The translations under genes were made by a program, and so were the position numbers. Below are positions 1-7,143 of a DNA stretch of 11,193 nucleotides, in pieces (the first letter of the stretch is position 1; each line of letters begins with the position of its first letter). A model generated the notes under the pieces. It worked only from the letters and a program-made list of their open reading frames with translations. It was not told where the DNA came from and made no database searches. Location of the stretch: contig JABUUJ010000026.1 in assembly GCA_021443235.1 (NCBI GenBank), positions 1 through 11,193 on the forward strand. Reading direction: 5' to 3'. The DNA is from Muribaculaceae bacterium. GTDB taxonomy: Bacteria > Bacteroidota > Bacteroidia > Bacteroidales > Muribaculaceae.

Positions 1-522
1 ATTGACTTGCTCAAGGGCAACGAAGACCTGCTGCGTGTCATCGACCAGTGGAAGGCGTTGCTGCCGCAGGCCGAGGTGTTTCCCACCAGTGCCACCGAGA
101 ATTTCAATGTCGACAACCTCATGTCGCGCATCGTCGAGCTGTTGCCAGTGTGTCCGCCCTACTTTGGCAAGGACGCTCTAACCGACCGCAGCTCGCGCTT
201 CTTTGTCACCGAGATTATCCGTGAGAAGATCCTGCTTGGCTACGACAAGGAGGTGCCTTATGCCACGCAGGTCATCGTGGAGCTTTTCCAAGAGACCGAC
301 ACCGACATTCACATCATGGCGGTGATTTATGTGGAGCGCGACAGCCAGAAGGGCATTATCATCGGTCATCAAGGCAAGAAACTCAAGCACACGGGCATCG
401 AGAGCCGCAAGGAGATAGAGAAATTCTTCGGCAAGCGCGTGTTTCTTGAGCTCTATGTCAAAGTCGAGAAAGACTGGCGCAATCAGGAGAACAAGCTCCG
501 CCAGTTCGGCTATATAGAGTAA
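1..522 (+). CDS. era: GTPase Era, C-terminal part (5' end outside window)
   Basis: Era is a small GTPase that binds the 3' end of 16S rRNA and helps mature the 30S ribosomal subunit. Only about 173 codons are in the window, against roughly 300 for the family, so the gene runs off the left edge. The first two codons (Ile-Asp) look like the end of the NKxD guanine-recognition motif. A G5-like Ser-Ala follows near position 90. The type II KH RNA-binding domain fills the second half: its GxxG loop reads GHQG at 364-375, followed by Lys-Lys-Leu-Lys and the strand VFLELYVKVEKDWR typical of Era. The stop is TAA at 520-522. Translation is open from base 1; the in-frame TTG at position 7 is not a true start. 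der follows in the same direction after 177 bp, a pairing I recall as common in Bacteroidota. Identification is secure. Confidence 0.96.
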   Translation: MDLLKGNEDLLRVIDQWKALLPQAEVFPTSATENFNVDNLMSRIVELLPVCPPYFGKDALTDRSSRFFVTEIIREKILLGYDKEVPYATQVIVELFQETDTDIHIMAVIYVERDSQKGIIIGHQGKKLKHTGIESRKEIEKFFGKRVFLELYVKVEKDWRNQENKLRQFGYIE

Positions 523-523
523 G

Positions 524-564
524 CGCAGCCCCCCTCCGCCCCCCATGTGCGGGGGACTGCTGCG
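524..564 (+). terminator. GC-rich hairpin just after era
   Basis: Immediately after the era stop, cgcagc (524-529) can pair with gctgcg (559-564) and ccccc (530-534) with ggggg (551-555), leaving a 3-nt bulge and a 16-nt loop. A smaller alternative is ccccc (540-544) with ggggg (551-555). No T-run follows directly, but the downstream DNA is strongly AT-rich. It may end or attenuate era transcription or protect the 3' end. That it is a true terminator is inference. Confidence 0.4.
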
Positions 565-602
565 ATGGCGAAAGGTTATTGAAATTATTAAATTATTAAA
601 AT

Positions 603-697
603 TATTCAAGATATTAGAATTTTATTCAAGTATTAAAATATTAAAGTATTAAAGTATTGAGATTATTAAATACTATTCAAGTATTAAAGTATTGAAA
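603..697. repeat. Degenerate 8-bp tandem repeat upstream of der
   Basis: The gap before der is filled by copies of an octamer close to TATTAAAG. Units in phase are tattcaag (623-630), tattaaaa (631-638), tattaaag (639-646), tattaaag (647-654), tattgaga (655-662) and ttattaaa (663-670). After a 3-bp shift come tattcaag (674-681), tattaaag (682-689) and tattgaaa (690-697). An extra tattcaag lies at 603-610. A perfect 15-bp direct repeat occurs at 623-637 and 674-688. The array ends two bases before the der start codon, so it forms the whole immediate 5' region of der. I see no clear TAnnTTTG promoter inside it. Function unknown. Confidence 0.85.
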
Positions 698-699
698 CA

Positions 700-2010
700 A
701 TGAGATTAGTAGCTATAGTTGGACGCCCCAATGTGGGGAAGTCGACACTTTTCAACCGACTCACGCAAACTCGCGCCGCCATCGTCAACGATACCAGCGG
801 CACTACTCGCGACCGCCAGTATGGCAAGATGGAGTGGAACGGCATGGAGATGAGCGTTGTCGACACCGGCGGCTGGGTCGTAAACAGCGAGGATATCTTT
901 GAGGACGAAATCAACAAGCAGGTGGCGCTCGCTATCGACGAGGCCGACGTGATTCTGTTTATGGTGGATATCAAGAACGGCGTCACCGACCTAGACGACA
1001 GCGTCGCGTCGATCTTGCGCCGTAGCAAGAAACCCACCATCGTTGTCGCCAATAAGGACGACAACAACGAGAGCGCCTATGCCGCTGCCGAGTTTTACTC
1101 GCTCGGACTGGGCGACCCGTTCTCTATCTCGGCAATCACCGGCAGTGGCACTGGTGACCTGCTCGACGAGGTTGTGAGGCGCATGCCCAACAAGGAGCAT
1201 GAGGAGCCCACCGACGACCTTCCGCGTTTTGCCATCGTGGGACGCCCTAACGCCGGCAAGTCGTCGCTCGTCAACTCGCTCATGGACGAGCAGCGCAACA
1301 TCGTGACCGACATCGCAGGCACCACCCGCGACAGCATCTACTCGCGATACAACAAGTTTGGCTTTGACTTCTATCTGGTCGATACCGCGGGCATACGCAA
1401 AAAAAACAAGGTAAACGAGGACATTGAGTACTACTCGGTGCTGCGCAGCATCCGCTCAATTGAGTACAGCGACGTGTGCATTTTGCTCATTGATGCCACG
1501 CGAGGCATTGAGTCACAAGATGTTAACATCTTCTCAATCATTGAGAAGAACCGCAAGGGCCTCATTGTGCTGGTCAACAAGTGGGATCTTGTCGAAAACA
1601 AGTCGCAGGAAGCCATCAAGCACATGGAGGCAACCATACGCGAGCGTTTTGCGCCGTTCACCGATTTCCCCATCATCTTCGGGTCGGCGCTCACCAAGCA
1701 ACGCATCTTCAAGGTGCTGGAGACCGCCATCGAGGTGTATAACAACCGTCAGCGCACCATCTCGACTTCGCAGCTCAACAATGTGATGCAGGCTGCCATC
1801 GAGGCTTATCCACCACCCGCAGTGAAGGGCAAGTTTGTGAAAATCAAGTATATCACCATGCTCAAGGGCGCAAAGGTTCCCACGTTCATCTTCTTCTGCA
1901 ACCTCCCGCAGTGGATACGCGACCCCTACAAGCGCTACCTCGAGAACAAGATACGCGAGCAGTGGGACCTCTTCGGCACCCCCATCAACCTCTTCTTCCG
2001 CGAGAAGTAA
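700..2010 (+). CDS. der: Ribosome assembly GTPase Der (EngA)
   Basis: Der is an essential protein with two consecutive GTPase domains and a C-terminal KH-like domain, acting in assembly of the 50S subunit. It is complete at 436 aa, a normal family length. First G domain: Walker A GRPNVGKS (residues 8-15), GTTRD (34-38), DTGG (55-58) and NKDD (118-121). Second G domain: GRPNAGKS (181-188), GTTRDS (207-212), DTAG (228-231) and NKWD (293-296), with a GSALT G5-like motif after it. The remaining C-terminal stretch, from about residue 350, matches the KH-like domain by position. The ATG at 700 is chosen because the G1 motif begins at residue 8, as expected; there is no Shine-Dalgarno sequence, which is usual for the phylum. 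All key GTPase residues are present. Next to era it forms a ribosome-biogenesis pair and may be read from an era transcript, since no separate promoter is obvious. Confidence 0.98.
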   Translation: MRLVAIVGRPNVGKSTLFNRLTQTRAAIVNDTSGTTRDRQYGKMEWNGMEMSVVDTGGWVVNSEDIFEDEINKQVALAIDEADVILFMVDIKNGVTDLDDSVASILRRSKKPTIVVANKDDNNESAYAAAEFYSLGLGDPFSISAITGSGTGDLLDEVVRRMPNKEHEEPTDDLPRFAIVGRPNAGKSSLVNSLMDEQRNIVTDIAGTTRDSIYSRYNKFGFDFYLVDTAGIRKKNKVNEDIEYYSVLRSIRSIEYSDVCILLIDATRGIESQDVNIFSIIEKNRKGLIVLVNKWDLVENKSQEAIKHMEATIRERFAPFTDFPIIFGSALTKQRIFKVLETAIEVYNNRQRTISTSQLNNVMQAAIEAYPPPAVKGKFVKIKYITMLKGAKVPTFIFFCNLPQWIRDPYKRYLENKIREQWDLFGTPINLFFREK

Positions 2011-2028
2011 GGCTCGCAGTAGCGAGCC
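2011..2028 (+). terminator. Small perfect hairpin abutting the der stop codon
   Basis: Starting on the first base after the der TAA, ggctcgc (2011-2017) and gcgagcc (2022-2028) form a perfect 7-bp, GC-rich stem around an AGTA loop. No T-tract follows, so it is at best a weak intrinsic terminator and could instead be a pause or 3'-end stabilising structure. The stronger hairpin at 2083-2121 is the more likely terminator. Confidence 0.45.
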
Positions 2029-2029
2029 G

Positions 2030-2069
2030 TTCAACCTTGTTCAACTTGGTTTAACATTGTTCAACGTTG
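2030..2069. repeat. 10-bp tandem repeat, four copies
   Basis: Four consecutive decamers lie directly after the post-der hairpin: ttcaaccttg (2030-2039), ttcaacttgg (2040-2049), tttaacattg (2050-2059) and ttcaacgttg (2060-2069). The TTcAAC core is kept and positions 7-8 vary. Function unknown; it resembles the other intergenic arrays in style but not in unit length. Confidence 0.8.
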
Positions 2070-2082
2070 TTGTGGTCTTATA

Positions 2083-2121
2083 AACAGCAGAGGCGCGAAA
2101 TTTTATCGCGCCTCTGCTGTT
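2083..2121. terminator. Bidirectional terminator between convergent genes
   Basis: aacagcagaggcgcga (2083-2098) is an exact reverse complement of tcgcgcctctgctgtt (2106-2121), giving a perfect 16-bp stem with a 7-nt AT-rich loop. It sits between der (+) and the porZ-like pair (-), which converge here. Reading plus, it is followed by TGTTTGG and reading minus by TATAAG, so the T-tracts are modest. Position and symmetry make it a convincing shared terminator. Confidence 0.85.
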
Positions 2122-2126
2122 GTTTG

Positions 2127-2162
2127 GTCAAAGTCAACGTCAAGGTCGGAGTCAAGGTCGCC
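2127..2162. repeat. 6-bp tandem repeat, six copies
   Basis: Six in-register hexamers begin with GTC: gtcaaa, gtcaac, gtcaag, gtcgga, gtcaag, gtcgcc. They lie between the bidirectional terminator and the stop codon of the minus-strand porZ-like gene, so on that gene's transcript they form the 3' untranslated region as (N)NNGAC units, mostly TTGAC. Hexamer spacing keeps frame, so part of it could be decayed coding sequence, but the stop at 2166-2168 excludes it from the present protein. Confidence 0.75.
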
Positions 2163-2165
2163 GCA

Positions 2166-4469
2166 TCAGTTGAGGATGAGGAGGGTGGCGACTGGGGTGG
2201 GGGTGGCGCTGCCGGTGGCGGCTCTCACGGTGTAGTTGCCGGTGGGCACGCGGTGGCCGGTGGCGTCGTTGCAGTCCCAGTAGCACTTGCTGCCGTCGCT
2301 GGTGAGTTCCTTCACCACAACGCCTTGCGTGTTGACGATCTCAACGGTTGAGTTGTCGACAAGTTGGTCAATGGTCACATATCCTGTGAAGTTGGGGCGC
2401 ACGGGGTTGGGATAAACCTTGGCGTTGCTGTAGTCGCTATAACCTTGCTCGGCGTCGAGGAAATACTCGCACACGCCGTTCATCGTCACGATGAGCGCCG
2501 AGTGTGTTGTCGGGTTATAGGCGATGTTGAAGATGCAGTTGTTTTGCAGCACGCTGTTGTCGGTGGTGAAATGCTCCAGCACCTTTGTCCCGTCGGGGCT
2601 CACGATGTAGAGTCCGTCGGTAAACGTGCCAATGAGTTTGCGGTGCAGTTTGTCCTCGGTGATAGTGTTAACCTGTAGTCCGTCGACGAGGTAGTCGCCG
2701 GGCGTGCCGTCGTCGTTCATCACCTTCATGTGGTCGACAATAAACTCGTCATTGAAAGCATCTTTGGGGTCAAAAGCCACGATGCCCGAGTTAGTGCCAA
2801 CCCACACTTTGCCGTCGCTTGCCGCAAACATGGTAATGATATATTCCCATGACACTGAGCGTCCGTCAGTGCCCTTGAGCTGGCTGTAGGAGCGCGTGGT
2901 GGGTGATGCAGTGTTGATGTCGCCGTTGTCATCCCAAAATATGATGGGTTTTTGGTAGTCGCCCGATGAGAAAAGTTTGATGGAGCTTCCCTTCCCTATG
3001 GCGAAGCAGGCGCGTTTAAACGATGAGACATCGATGCCGTTTATCTTTTGTAGCACCCAGTCGGTCGAGACAACGTTGGCGGGGTCGGCAAATTTCTCGG
3101 CTGGCAGCACCCATACAGGTTTTCCCGATGTTTTATAACTCTGTATGGCCCATAGATTTCCCTGCTCGTCGATGGCAGTCGTACACTTGTATTTGTCGGC
3201 AAACGGTGCTTTCTCGTTTTGATAGAATCGTGTGACAATATTGTTGTTGCGCACATAGATGATGCCCGACGAGCGCAGTGCCACCACGTAGTCGCTCTTG
3301 CCCGGCACAAAGTCCATCCAGTAGTTGCCCTGGTAGCCGTCGGCGCCGTTGTTATAGACAGGCACATTGGGAGGTGTTACGTCTTCCCATGTTGTGCCGT
3401 CGTAGGCCCATATCTCGGTCTTAGCGCCTTTGTTGGCGGTGGGGAGGATGGCGTTGTCGGTGGTCGAAGCCAGGTAGAATCGGTTGTCGACGGGGCAGTA
3501 GTTGGTCCAGTAGGCTACGGTGCTGATGCCTATTCCCGTGGGCTTGGTGGCGCCGTCATCGTTGATCTTGTGCAGTCCGGTTGAGTCGAGCACCCACAGC
3601 GTGCCGTCGCCATAGGGGTTGCTGGTGAGTATGCCTTCTTGGTTACGCATCACGATGTTCTCGCCCTTGTCGTCGGTAGTGGTGTAGTAGGCAAAAACGC
3701 TTATATTGGCGATAAATCCCGTTGGCGTGCGTTGTATCGATGTTGCGCTGTGGTTGCCTATCTTCTTGTAGGCGAAGTTGCTGCCAGTGATGGTGCACAC
3801 CTGAATCGAGTCGTTGGCGTTGATAAAGAAGCGCGAGTCGTCGATGGGGAAGAATTTGCACTTGTTGCGTTTTTGTCCCATCCACATGAGGTCGTTGAAG
3901 CTGTCGCGCTGGTCGTTATCGTTGCTGTAATACAGGTTGCCGCCAACGCACACAACGATTTTGCCGCCAGCATGCACAATGGTCTCTATAGCCTTGCCAT
4001 AGAAGTGCGTCTCGTTGATGGTCATCGTGTTGTCGTTGAGCACTGCGAAGCCGAAGTCGGTGGCGATGTAGGCGTGGCCGTCGTCAAACGTAACGTCGTT
4101 GATGACCTTCGACTGCGTGACGATGGCGTTTTTTATCTCGGGTATGTTGATGATGCGTCCGTCGCCTGTGATGATGTCGATGTTGGAGTTATCATAGGTG
4201 AGGAGCATGTAGTCCTTTAGATAGTTGTAGTAGATGGCTGTGACGGTGATGTCGCTCAGCACATTGGAGTTGTTGAGTGCCTCGGTGGCTCCTGTTGCCT
4301 TGTCATAGCTATACACGTTGCCGCTCACCAGGTAGATGATTTTGTTGCGTGTCTCGATGTTGTTTTGAGCCTTAGAAGTTACATAGAAGGGATGTACTTT
4401 CCATGCTCCGCTGGCGTGTGCCATCACGGCGACGAGCATTGCGACGATGAAAAGGAGTTTTCTTGTCAT
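2166..4469 (-). CDS. PorZ-like double beta-propeller protein, second tandem copy
   Basis: Complete 767-aa secreted protein of the PorZ type. In Porphyromonas gingivalis, PorZ is a surface component of the type IX secretion attachment complex with PorU, PorV and PorQ; it has two beta-propellers plus a C-terminal sandwich domain and binds anionic LPS. Here residues 1-19 form a Sec signal peptide (cleavage likely after AHA). WKVHPFY starts the mature protein, propeller-type repeats run to about 680 (YIATDFGFAV, VWVGTNSGIVAF, KLIGTFTDGLYIV), and the C-terminal domain starts at YPNPVRP (about 686-692). It is collinear from end to end with the upstream neighbour and looks like a diverged duplicate. 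Its C-terminus is less canonical: PTGNYTV replaces the usual SGVY, and it ends LLILN. The gene begins 15 bp after its neighbour's stop, so the two are almost certainly cotranscribed. Family is confident; equivalence of function to PorZ is inference. Confidence 0.85.
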   Translation of the reverse strand: MTRKLLFIVAMLVAVMAHASGAWKVHPFYVTSKAQNNIETRNKIIYLVSGNVYSYDKATGATEALNNSNVLSDITVTAIYYNYLKDYMLLTYDNSNIDIITGDGRIINIPEIKNAIVTQSKVINDVTFDDGHAYIATDFGFAVLNDNTMTINETHFYGKAIETIVHAGGKIVVCVGGNLYYSNDNDQRDSFNDLMWMGQKRNKCKFFPIDDSRFFINANDSIQVCTITGSNFAYKKIGNHSATSIQRTPTGFIANISVFAYYTTTDDKGENIVMRNQEGILTSNPYGDGTLWVLDSTGLHKINDDGATKPTGIGISTVAYWTNYCPVDNRFYLASTTDNAILPTANKGAKTEIWAYDGTTWEDVTPPNVPVYNNGADGYQGNYWMDFVPGKSDYVVALRSSGIIYVRNNNIVTRFYQNEKAPFADKYKCTTAIDEQGNLWAIQSYKTSGKPVWVLPAEKFADPANVVSTDWVLQKINGIDVSSFKRACFAIGKGSSIKLFSSGDYQKPIIFWDDNGDINTASPTTRSYSQLKGTDGRSVSWEYIITMFAASDGKVWVGTNSGIVAFDPKDAFNDEFIVDHMKVMNDDGTPGDYLVDGLQVNTITEDKLHRKLIGTFTDGLYIVSPDGTKVLEHFTTDNSVLQNNCIFNIAYNPTTHSALIVTMNGVCEYFLDAEQGYSDYSNAKVYPNPVRPNFTGYVTIDQLVDNSTVEIVNTQGVVVKELTSDGSKCYWDCNDATGHRVPTGNYTVRAATGSATPTPVATLLILN

Positions 4470-4484
4470 AGTAGTTGATGTGGT

Positions 4485-6827
4485 TTATTTGATGACGACA
4501 AACTTGCTCACAACGCTTGAGCTGTGGTTGTTCTCGTTTTGCGACGCGATGACGAAATAGACGCCGCTGCTCACCTTGTTGCCCGAGTCGTTGCAGCAGT
4601 CCCATGTTGCCATGCCGCCCTCGCTCTTGAGCTGCTTGACCACGTTGCCGGCGCTGTCGGCGATTTTGATGAGCGAGTTCTCCATGAGTCCGGCGATGGT
4701 CACCAGGCTGCCATATTCGGGCCTGACGGGGTTGGGGAACACATGGACGTTGCTGTAGTCGGGGCTTGCCGGCACTACGTCGGTGAAATATTCCATCATT
4801 CCCTTGTTGGTCATGATAAACACCGAGTTGTTGTTGGGGTTGGTGCACACGCTGTAGATGCAGTTGCTCACCAGCGGGCTGTTGTCGGTGTTGAAGCTCT
4901 TGATGATTTCGGTGCCGCTGGCGCTCACCAGGAACAGGCCGTTGTTGTTGGTGCCTATCCACATGCGTCCCGATGCGTCGGGGACGATGCAGTTGACGGC
5001 GATGCCGTCGAGCAGGTAGTCGGCGAGGCTGGTGCCGTCTTTGCGAGGCACCTTGAAGCGCTTGACATAGAAGTTGTCCTTGAAGGCGTCGGCGGGGTTA
5101 AACTTCACTACGCCGTTGCTGGTGCCCATCCACACGCCGTTGTCCTTTGGGTCGCGGGTGAGGCAGCGAATGTATTCCCAGCGGTAGTCGCCGCCGTCCT
5201 GGTCGAGTGCTTTCTCGGCGTAGGTGCGCACGGCAGGCTTGGTGTCGAGGCTGTTGCCCTTGCTGTCCCACAGTATGAGAACGCTGTTGTACTCGCCCGT
5301 GGTGTATACCTTGGAGTCGTCGCCAGCGATGACAAACGAGCTGCGCTTGAACGCGCCCAGGTTCATGCCGGGCACCTCGGGGCACACCCAGTCGGCAGTA
5401 GTGACCGAGGTGGGGTTGGCGAGCTTGGCTGCCGGCAGCACCATCACGGGGTGGTTGGGGCATTTGTAGGACTGCACGGCGAGCAGGTTGCCCTTGCTGT
5501 CAAACGCTATCGAGGTCTTGTATTTGTCGTCGCGCGGCATGTTGTCGAAATAGTAGTTGGCGGCGATTTTGCCGTCAATCACGTGCAGCAGTCCGGCGGC
5601 TCGGGTGCTGATGAGGTACTCGTTTTCCTTGCCGGGCACAAACACGGGTGCCCAGTTGCCTTGGTAGCCGTCGGCTCCGCCGTTATAAAGTGGCACGTTC
5701 TCGGGGGTGTTGTCGGCCCACGTTGCGCCGTCGTAGGTCCATATCTCGGTCTTTGCTCCCAGGTTGGCCTCGGCGAGCACGATGTTGTCGGCGGTGCTGG
5801 TGAGGTAGAGTTTCTTCTCGAGGTTGTTGTAGACGGTGTAGAAGGCGTTGGTCTCGATGCCTATGGCTGCTGGCTTGTAGTAGTTGGCGTCGTCGCCCAC
5901 CTTGTGCAGTCCGTTTTTAGGATTAAGTCCCCACGCTGCTCCGTCGCCGGTGGGAGCGATGCTCACGAGCTCGCCCACGTCGACGGTGTGTTGCTCGGCG
6001 TTAGCTCCGCTGGCGTCGGTGGTGACATAGTAGCCCGACTTTGGGCAGCTTGCCACAAATCCAGTTTTGGTTTTGTGGGCGTGGGTGGTGAGGGTGCTTT
6101 CAAGGGAGGTTGGCGTTACTTTGCCGTCGTCGGCGATGGTGCACAGCTCCATGCCGCTGTTGGAGGTGAGCAGGAAGTGTGAGTTGTCAACGGTGACGAT
6201 GTAGGGCTGTGTGCGCCAGATGTTGGTGTTGGTGTATTGTGCGAGCGACTCGTGGTAGCTCTTGTCGTCGCCAATATATATGTTGCCCTCGTGTGCGATG
6301 AGAATCCATTTGCCCACGTGCGCGGTGGTATTGAGTGGCGAGTTGTATATGCGCGACTCTTTCACCATTGCCCGTTTGGGCTCTATCACCACATAGCCGA
6401 AGTTGGTGGCGACATAGGCATATTGTCCGTCAAACGAGATGTGGTTGATGCCCTTGGCTATGTGGAGCGGTGCGTTGAGAATATCGGGCATCGGCACGAT
6501 TTTTCCGGTCTCGACCATGATGAGGTCGATGTTTCCGTTGTCGTAGGTCACAAAGAGCGCCTTGTTGTCGGTGTCATAGTAGATGCTGGTCACCGTCACG
6601 TCGTTGAGGTAGTTGCTGGTGTTGAGCGACTCGTTTTCCTGTGTGGTCTTGTCGTAACAGTACAGGCAGTTGCTCGACAGGTAGTACACCTGGTCGCCAG
6701 TGTCGATGACTTTTTGTATGTTGGCTCCGGCATAGAAGGGGTGCACTCGCCATGAGTCAATCACGTTTTGCGCTGTGGCGGCAGCCGGCAGCAGCAAGGC
6801 AATCATCAAAAAGAGTTTCTTTATCAT
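4485..6827 (-). CDS. porZ: PorZ-like T9SS attachment-complex protein, first tandem copy
   Basis: Complete 780-aa protein, close in length to P. gingivalis PorZ (about 776 aa as I recall). Residues 1-19 are a signal peptide ending ATA before Q20. The mature protein opens WRVHPFYAG, followed by propeller blades with hallmark stretches such as NGNIDLI, YVATNFGYVV, GVWMGTSNGVVKF and RMWIGTNNNGLFLV; these are the two-component-regulator-type propeller motifs, but no kinase or DNA-binding domain is attached. The C-terminal domain starts at VFPNPVRP (about 696-703) and contains KIADSAGNVV, WDCCND and SSGVYFVIAS, ending SKFVVIK, a good match to the T9SS-type C-terminal domain of PorZ. The predicted role is in the outer-membrane complex that receives T9SS cargo and attaches it to lipopolysaccharide. 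It is first in a two-gene minus-strand unit. Of the pair, this copy has the more canonical C-terminus, so it is the better candidate for the true PorZ. Confidence 0.87.
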   Translation of the reverse strand: MIKKLFLMIALLLPAAATAQNVIDSWRVHPFYAGANIQKVIDTGDQVYYLSSNCLYCYDKTTQENESLNTSNYLNDVTVTSIYYDTDNKALFVTYDNGNIDLIMVETGKIVPMPDILNAPLHIAKGINHISFDGQYAYVATNFGYVVIEPKRAMVKESRIYNSPLNTTAHVGKWILIAHEGNIYIGDDKSYHESLAQYTNTNIWRTQPYIVTVDNSHFLLTSNSGMELCTIADDGKVTPTSLESTLTTHAHKTKTGFVASCPKSGYYVTTDASGANAEQHTVDVGELVSIAPTGDGAAWGLNPKNGLHKVGDDANYYKPAAIGIETNAFYTVYNNLEKKLYLTSTADNIVLAEANLGAKTEIWTYDGATWADNTPENVPLYNGGADGYQGNWAPVFVPGKENEYLISTRAAGLLHVIDGKIAANYYFDNMPRDDKYKTSIAFDSKGNLLAVQSYKCPNHPVMVLPAAKLANPTSVTTADWVCPEVPGMNLGAFKRSSFVIAGDDSKVYTTGEYNSVLILWDSKGNSLDTKPAVRTYAEKALDQDGGDYRWEYIRCLTRDPKDNGVWMGTSNGVVKFNPADAFKDNFYVKRFKVPRKDGTSLADYLLDGIAVNCIVPDASGRMWIGTNNNGLFLVSASGTEIIKSFNTDNSPLVSNCIYSVCTNPNNNSVFIMTNKGMMEYFTDVVPASPDYSNVHVFPNPVRPEYGSLVTIAGLMENSLIKIADSAGNVVKQLKSEGGMATWDCCNDSGNKVSSGVYFVIASQNENNHSSSVVSKFVVIK

Positions 6828-6912
6828 TGTTCTAATGTTTTGATTTTCAGTTTCGTAAGCGGGTAAAATATTGTGTGCTCACGCACGCACGCGACGCGCC
6901 CACGCATTTACC

Positions 6913-6944
6913 CATAAGTATATAACGCACGTTTCCTATAAAAA
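6913..6944 (-). promoter_or_regulatory. Possible promoter for the porZ-like pair
   Basis: On the minus strand TACTTATG (6920 to 6913) differs by one base from the Bacteroidota -7 consensus TAnnTTTG. A T-run (6944 to 6940) lies about 19 bp upstream, where the -33 TTTG would be expected. This would give a leader of roughly 80 nt containing the ACGC-rich island. Weak match; no better candidate was seen. Confidence 0.25.
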
Positions 6945-6976
6945 TTGCCTTCCCTCATCTTTTTCACCCGTTAATT

Positions 6977-6989
6977 TCCAATCATTGGA
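6977..6989. promoter_or_regulatory. 13-bp palindrome, possible operator
   Basis: TCCAATCATTGGA has perfect 6-bp arms around a central C. It lies in the middle of the divergent region, where a regulator could affect both directions. No regulator gene is in the window and I do not recognise the site as belonging to a known family. Confidence 0.3.
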
Positions 6990-7011
6990 CTAAAAAAGGG
7001 TAACTGTCTAC

Positions 7012-7071
7012 TTTTTGCCCCCAATATTTAGGACAGTATTAAGTGTGGGGATGATACAAATGGGGCAAAAA
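7012..7071. repeat. 10-bp perfect inverted repeat upstream of CotH gene
   Basis: tttttgcccc (7012-7021) and ggggcaaaaa (7062-7071) are exact reverse complements separated by 40 bp. The right arm ends about 45 bp upstream of the likely -7 box of the CotH gene. It could be a pair of protein-binding half-sites or the stem of a large hairpin; the sequence alone does not decide. Confidence 0.5.
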
Positions 7072-7115
7072 ATCGCATTGTTATCGCAAAAGGACGCAAA
7101 TTAGCGAAAAATTTG

Positions 7116-7123
7116 TAACTTTG
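7116..7123 (+). promoter_or_regulatory. Bacteroidota -7 promoter box for the CotH gene
   Basis: TAACTTTG matches the TAnnTTTG consensus of the Bacteroidota primary sigma factor perfectly. A start site about 7 bp downstream would give a leader of roughly 14 nt before the ATG at 7144. A clear -33 TTTG at the usual spacing is not seen. Confidence 0.7.
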
Positions 7124-7143
7124 GCATGTAAAATGTGTTCCCC

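Larger units (their letters stand above)
6828..7143. other. Divergent intergenic region with inverted repeats
   Basis: This 316-bp gap separates the minus-strand porZ-like pair from the plus-strand CotH gene and should hold both promoters. The side nearest porZ has a small GC-rich island of ACGC-type repeats (about 6880-6906) flanked by the inverted repeat gggtaaa (6861-6867) and tttaccc (6907-6913). The middle has a 13-bp palindrome (6977-6989), and two inverted-repeat pairs: actgtc (7003-7008) with gacagt (7032-7037), and tttttgcccc (7012-7021) with ggggcaaaaa (7062-7071). The CotH-proximal 70 bp is AT-rich and ends in a good promoter box. I find no credible small gene. Confidence 0.7.

Noticed and set aside
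4524..6182. A 552-codon open frame on the plus strand, opposite the first porZ-like gene
   Set aside because: Its product is a monotonous Val/Ala/Gly/His-rich sequence with no domain motif, and the minus-strand gene in this place has a signal peptide, propeller motifs and a C-terminal domain. The open frame is a by-product of codon bias.
2166..6827. Two-component sensor or hybrid regulator, suggested by the propeller motifs
   Set aside because: The proteins end in a PNPVRP-type C-terminal domain. There is no transmembrane helix after the signal peptide, no histidine kinase and no DNA-binding domain.
7135..7143. GTG at 7135 as the start of the CotH gene
   Set aside because: It would add only Met-Phe-Pro before a normal signal peptide that begins at the ATG at 7144; the ATG also suits the spacing from the TAACTTTG box.
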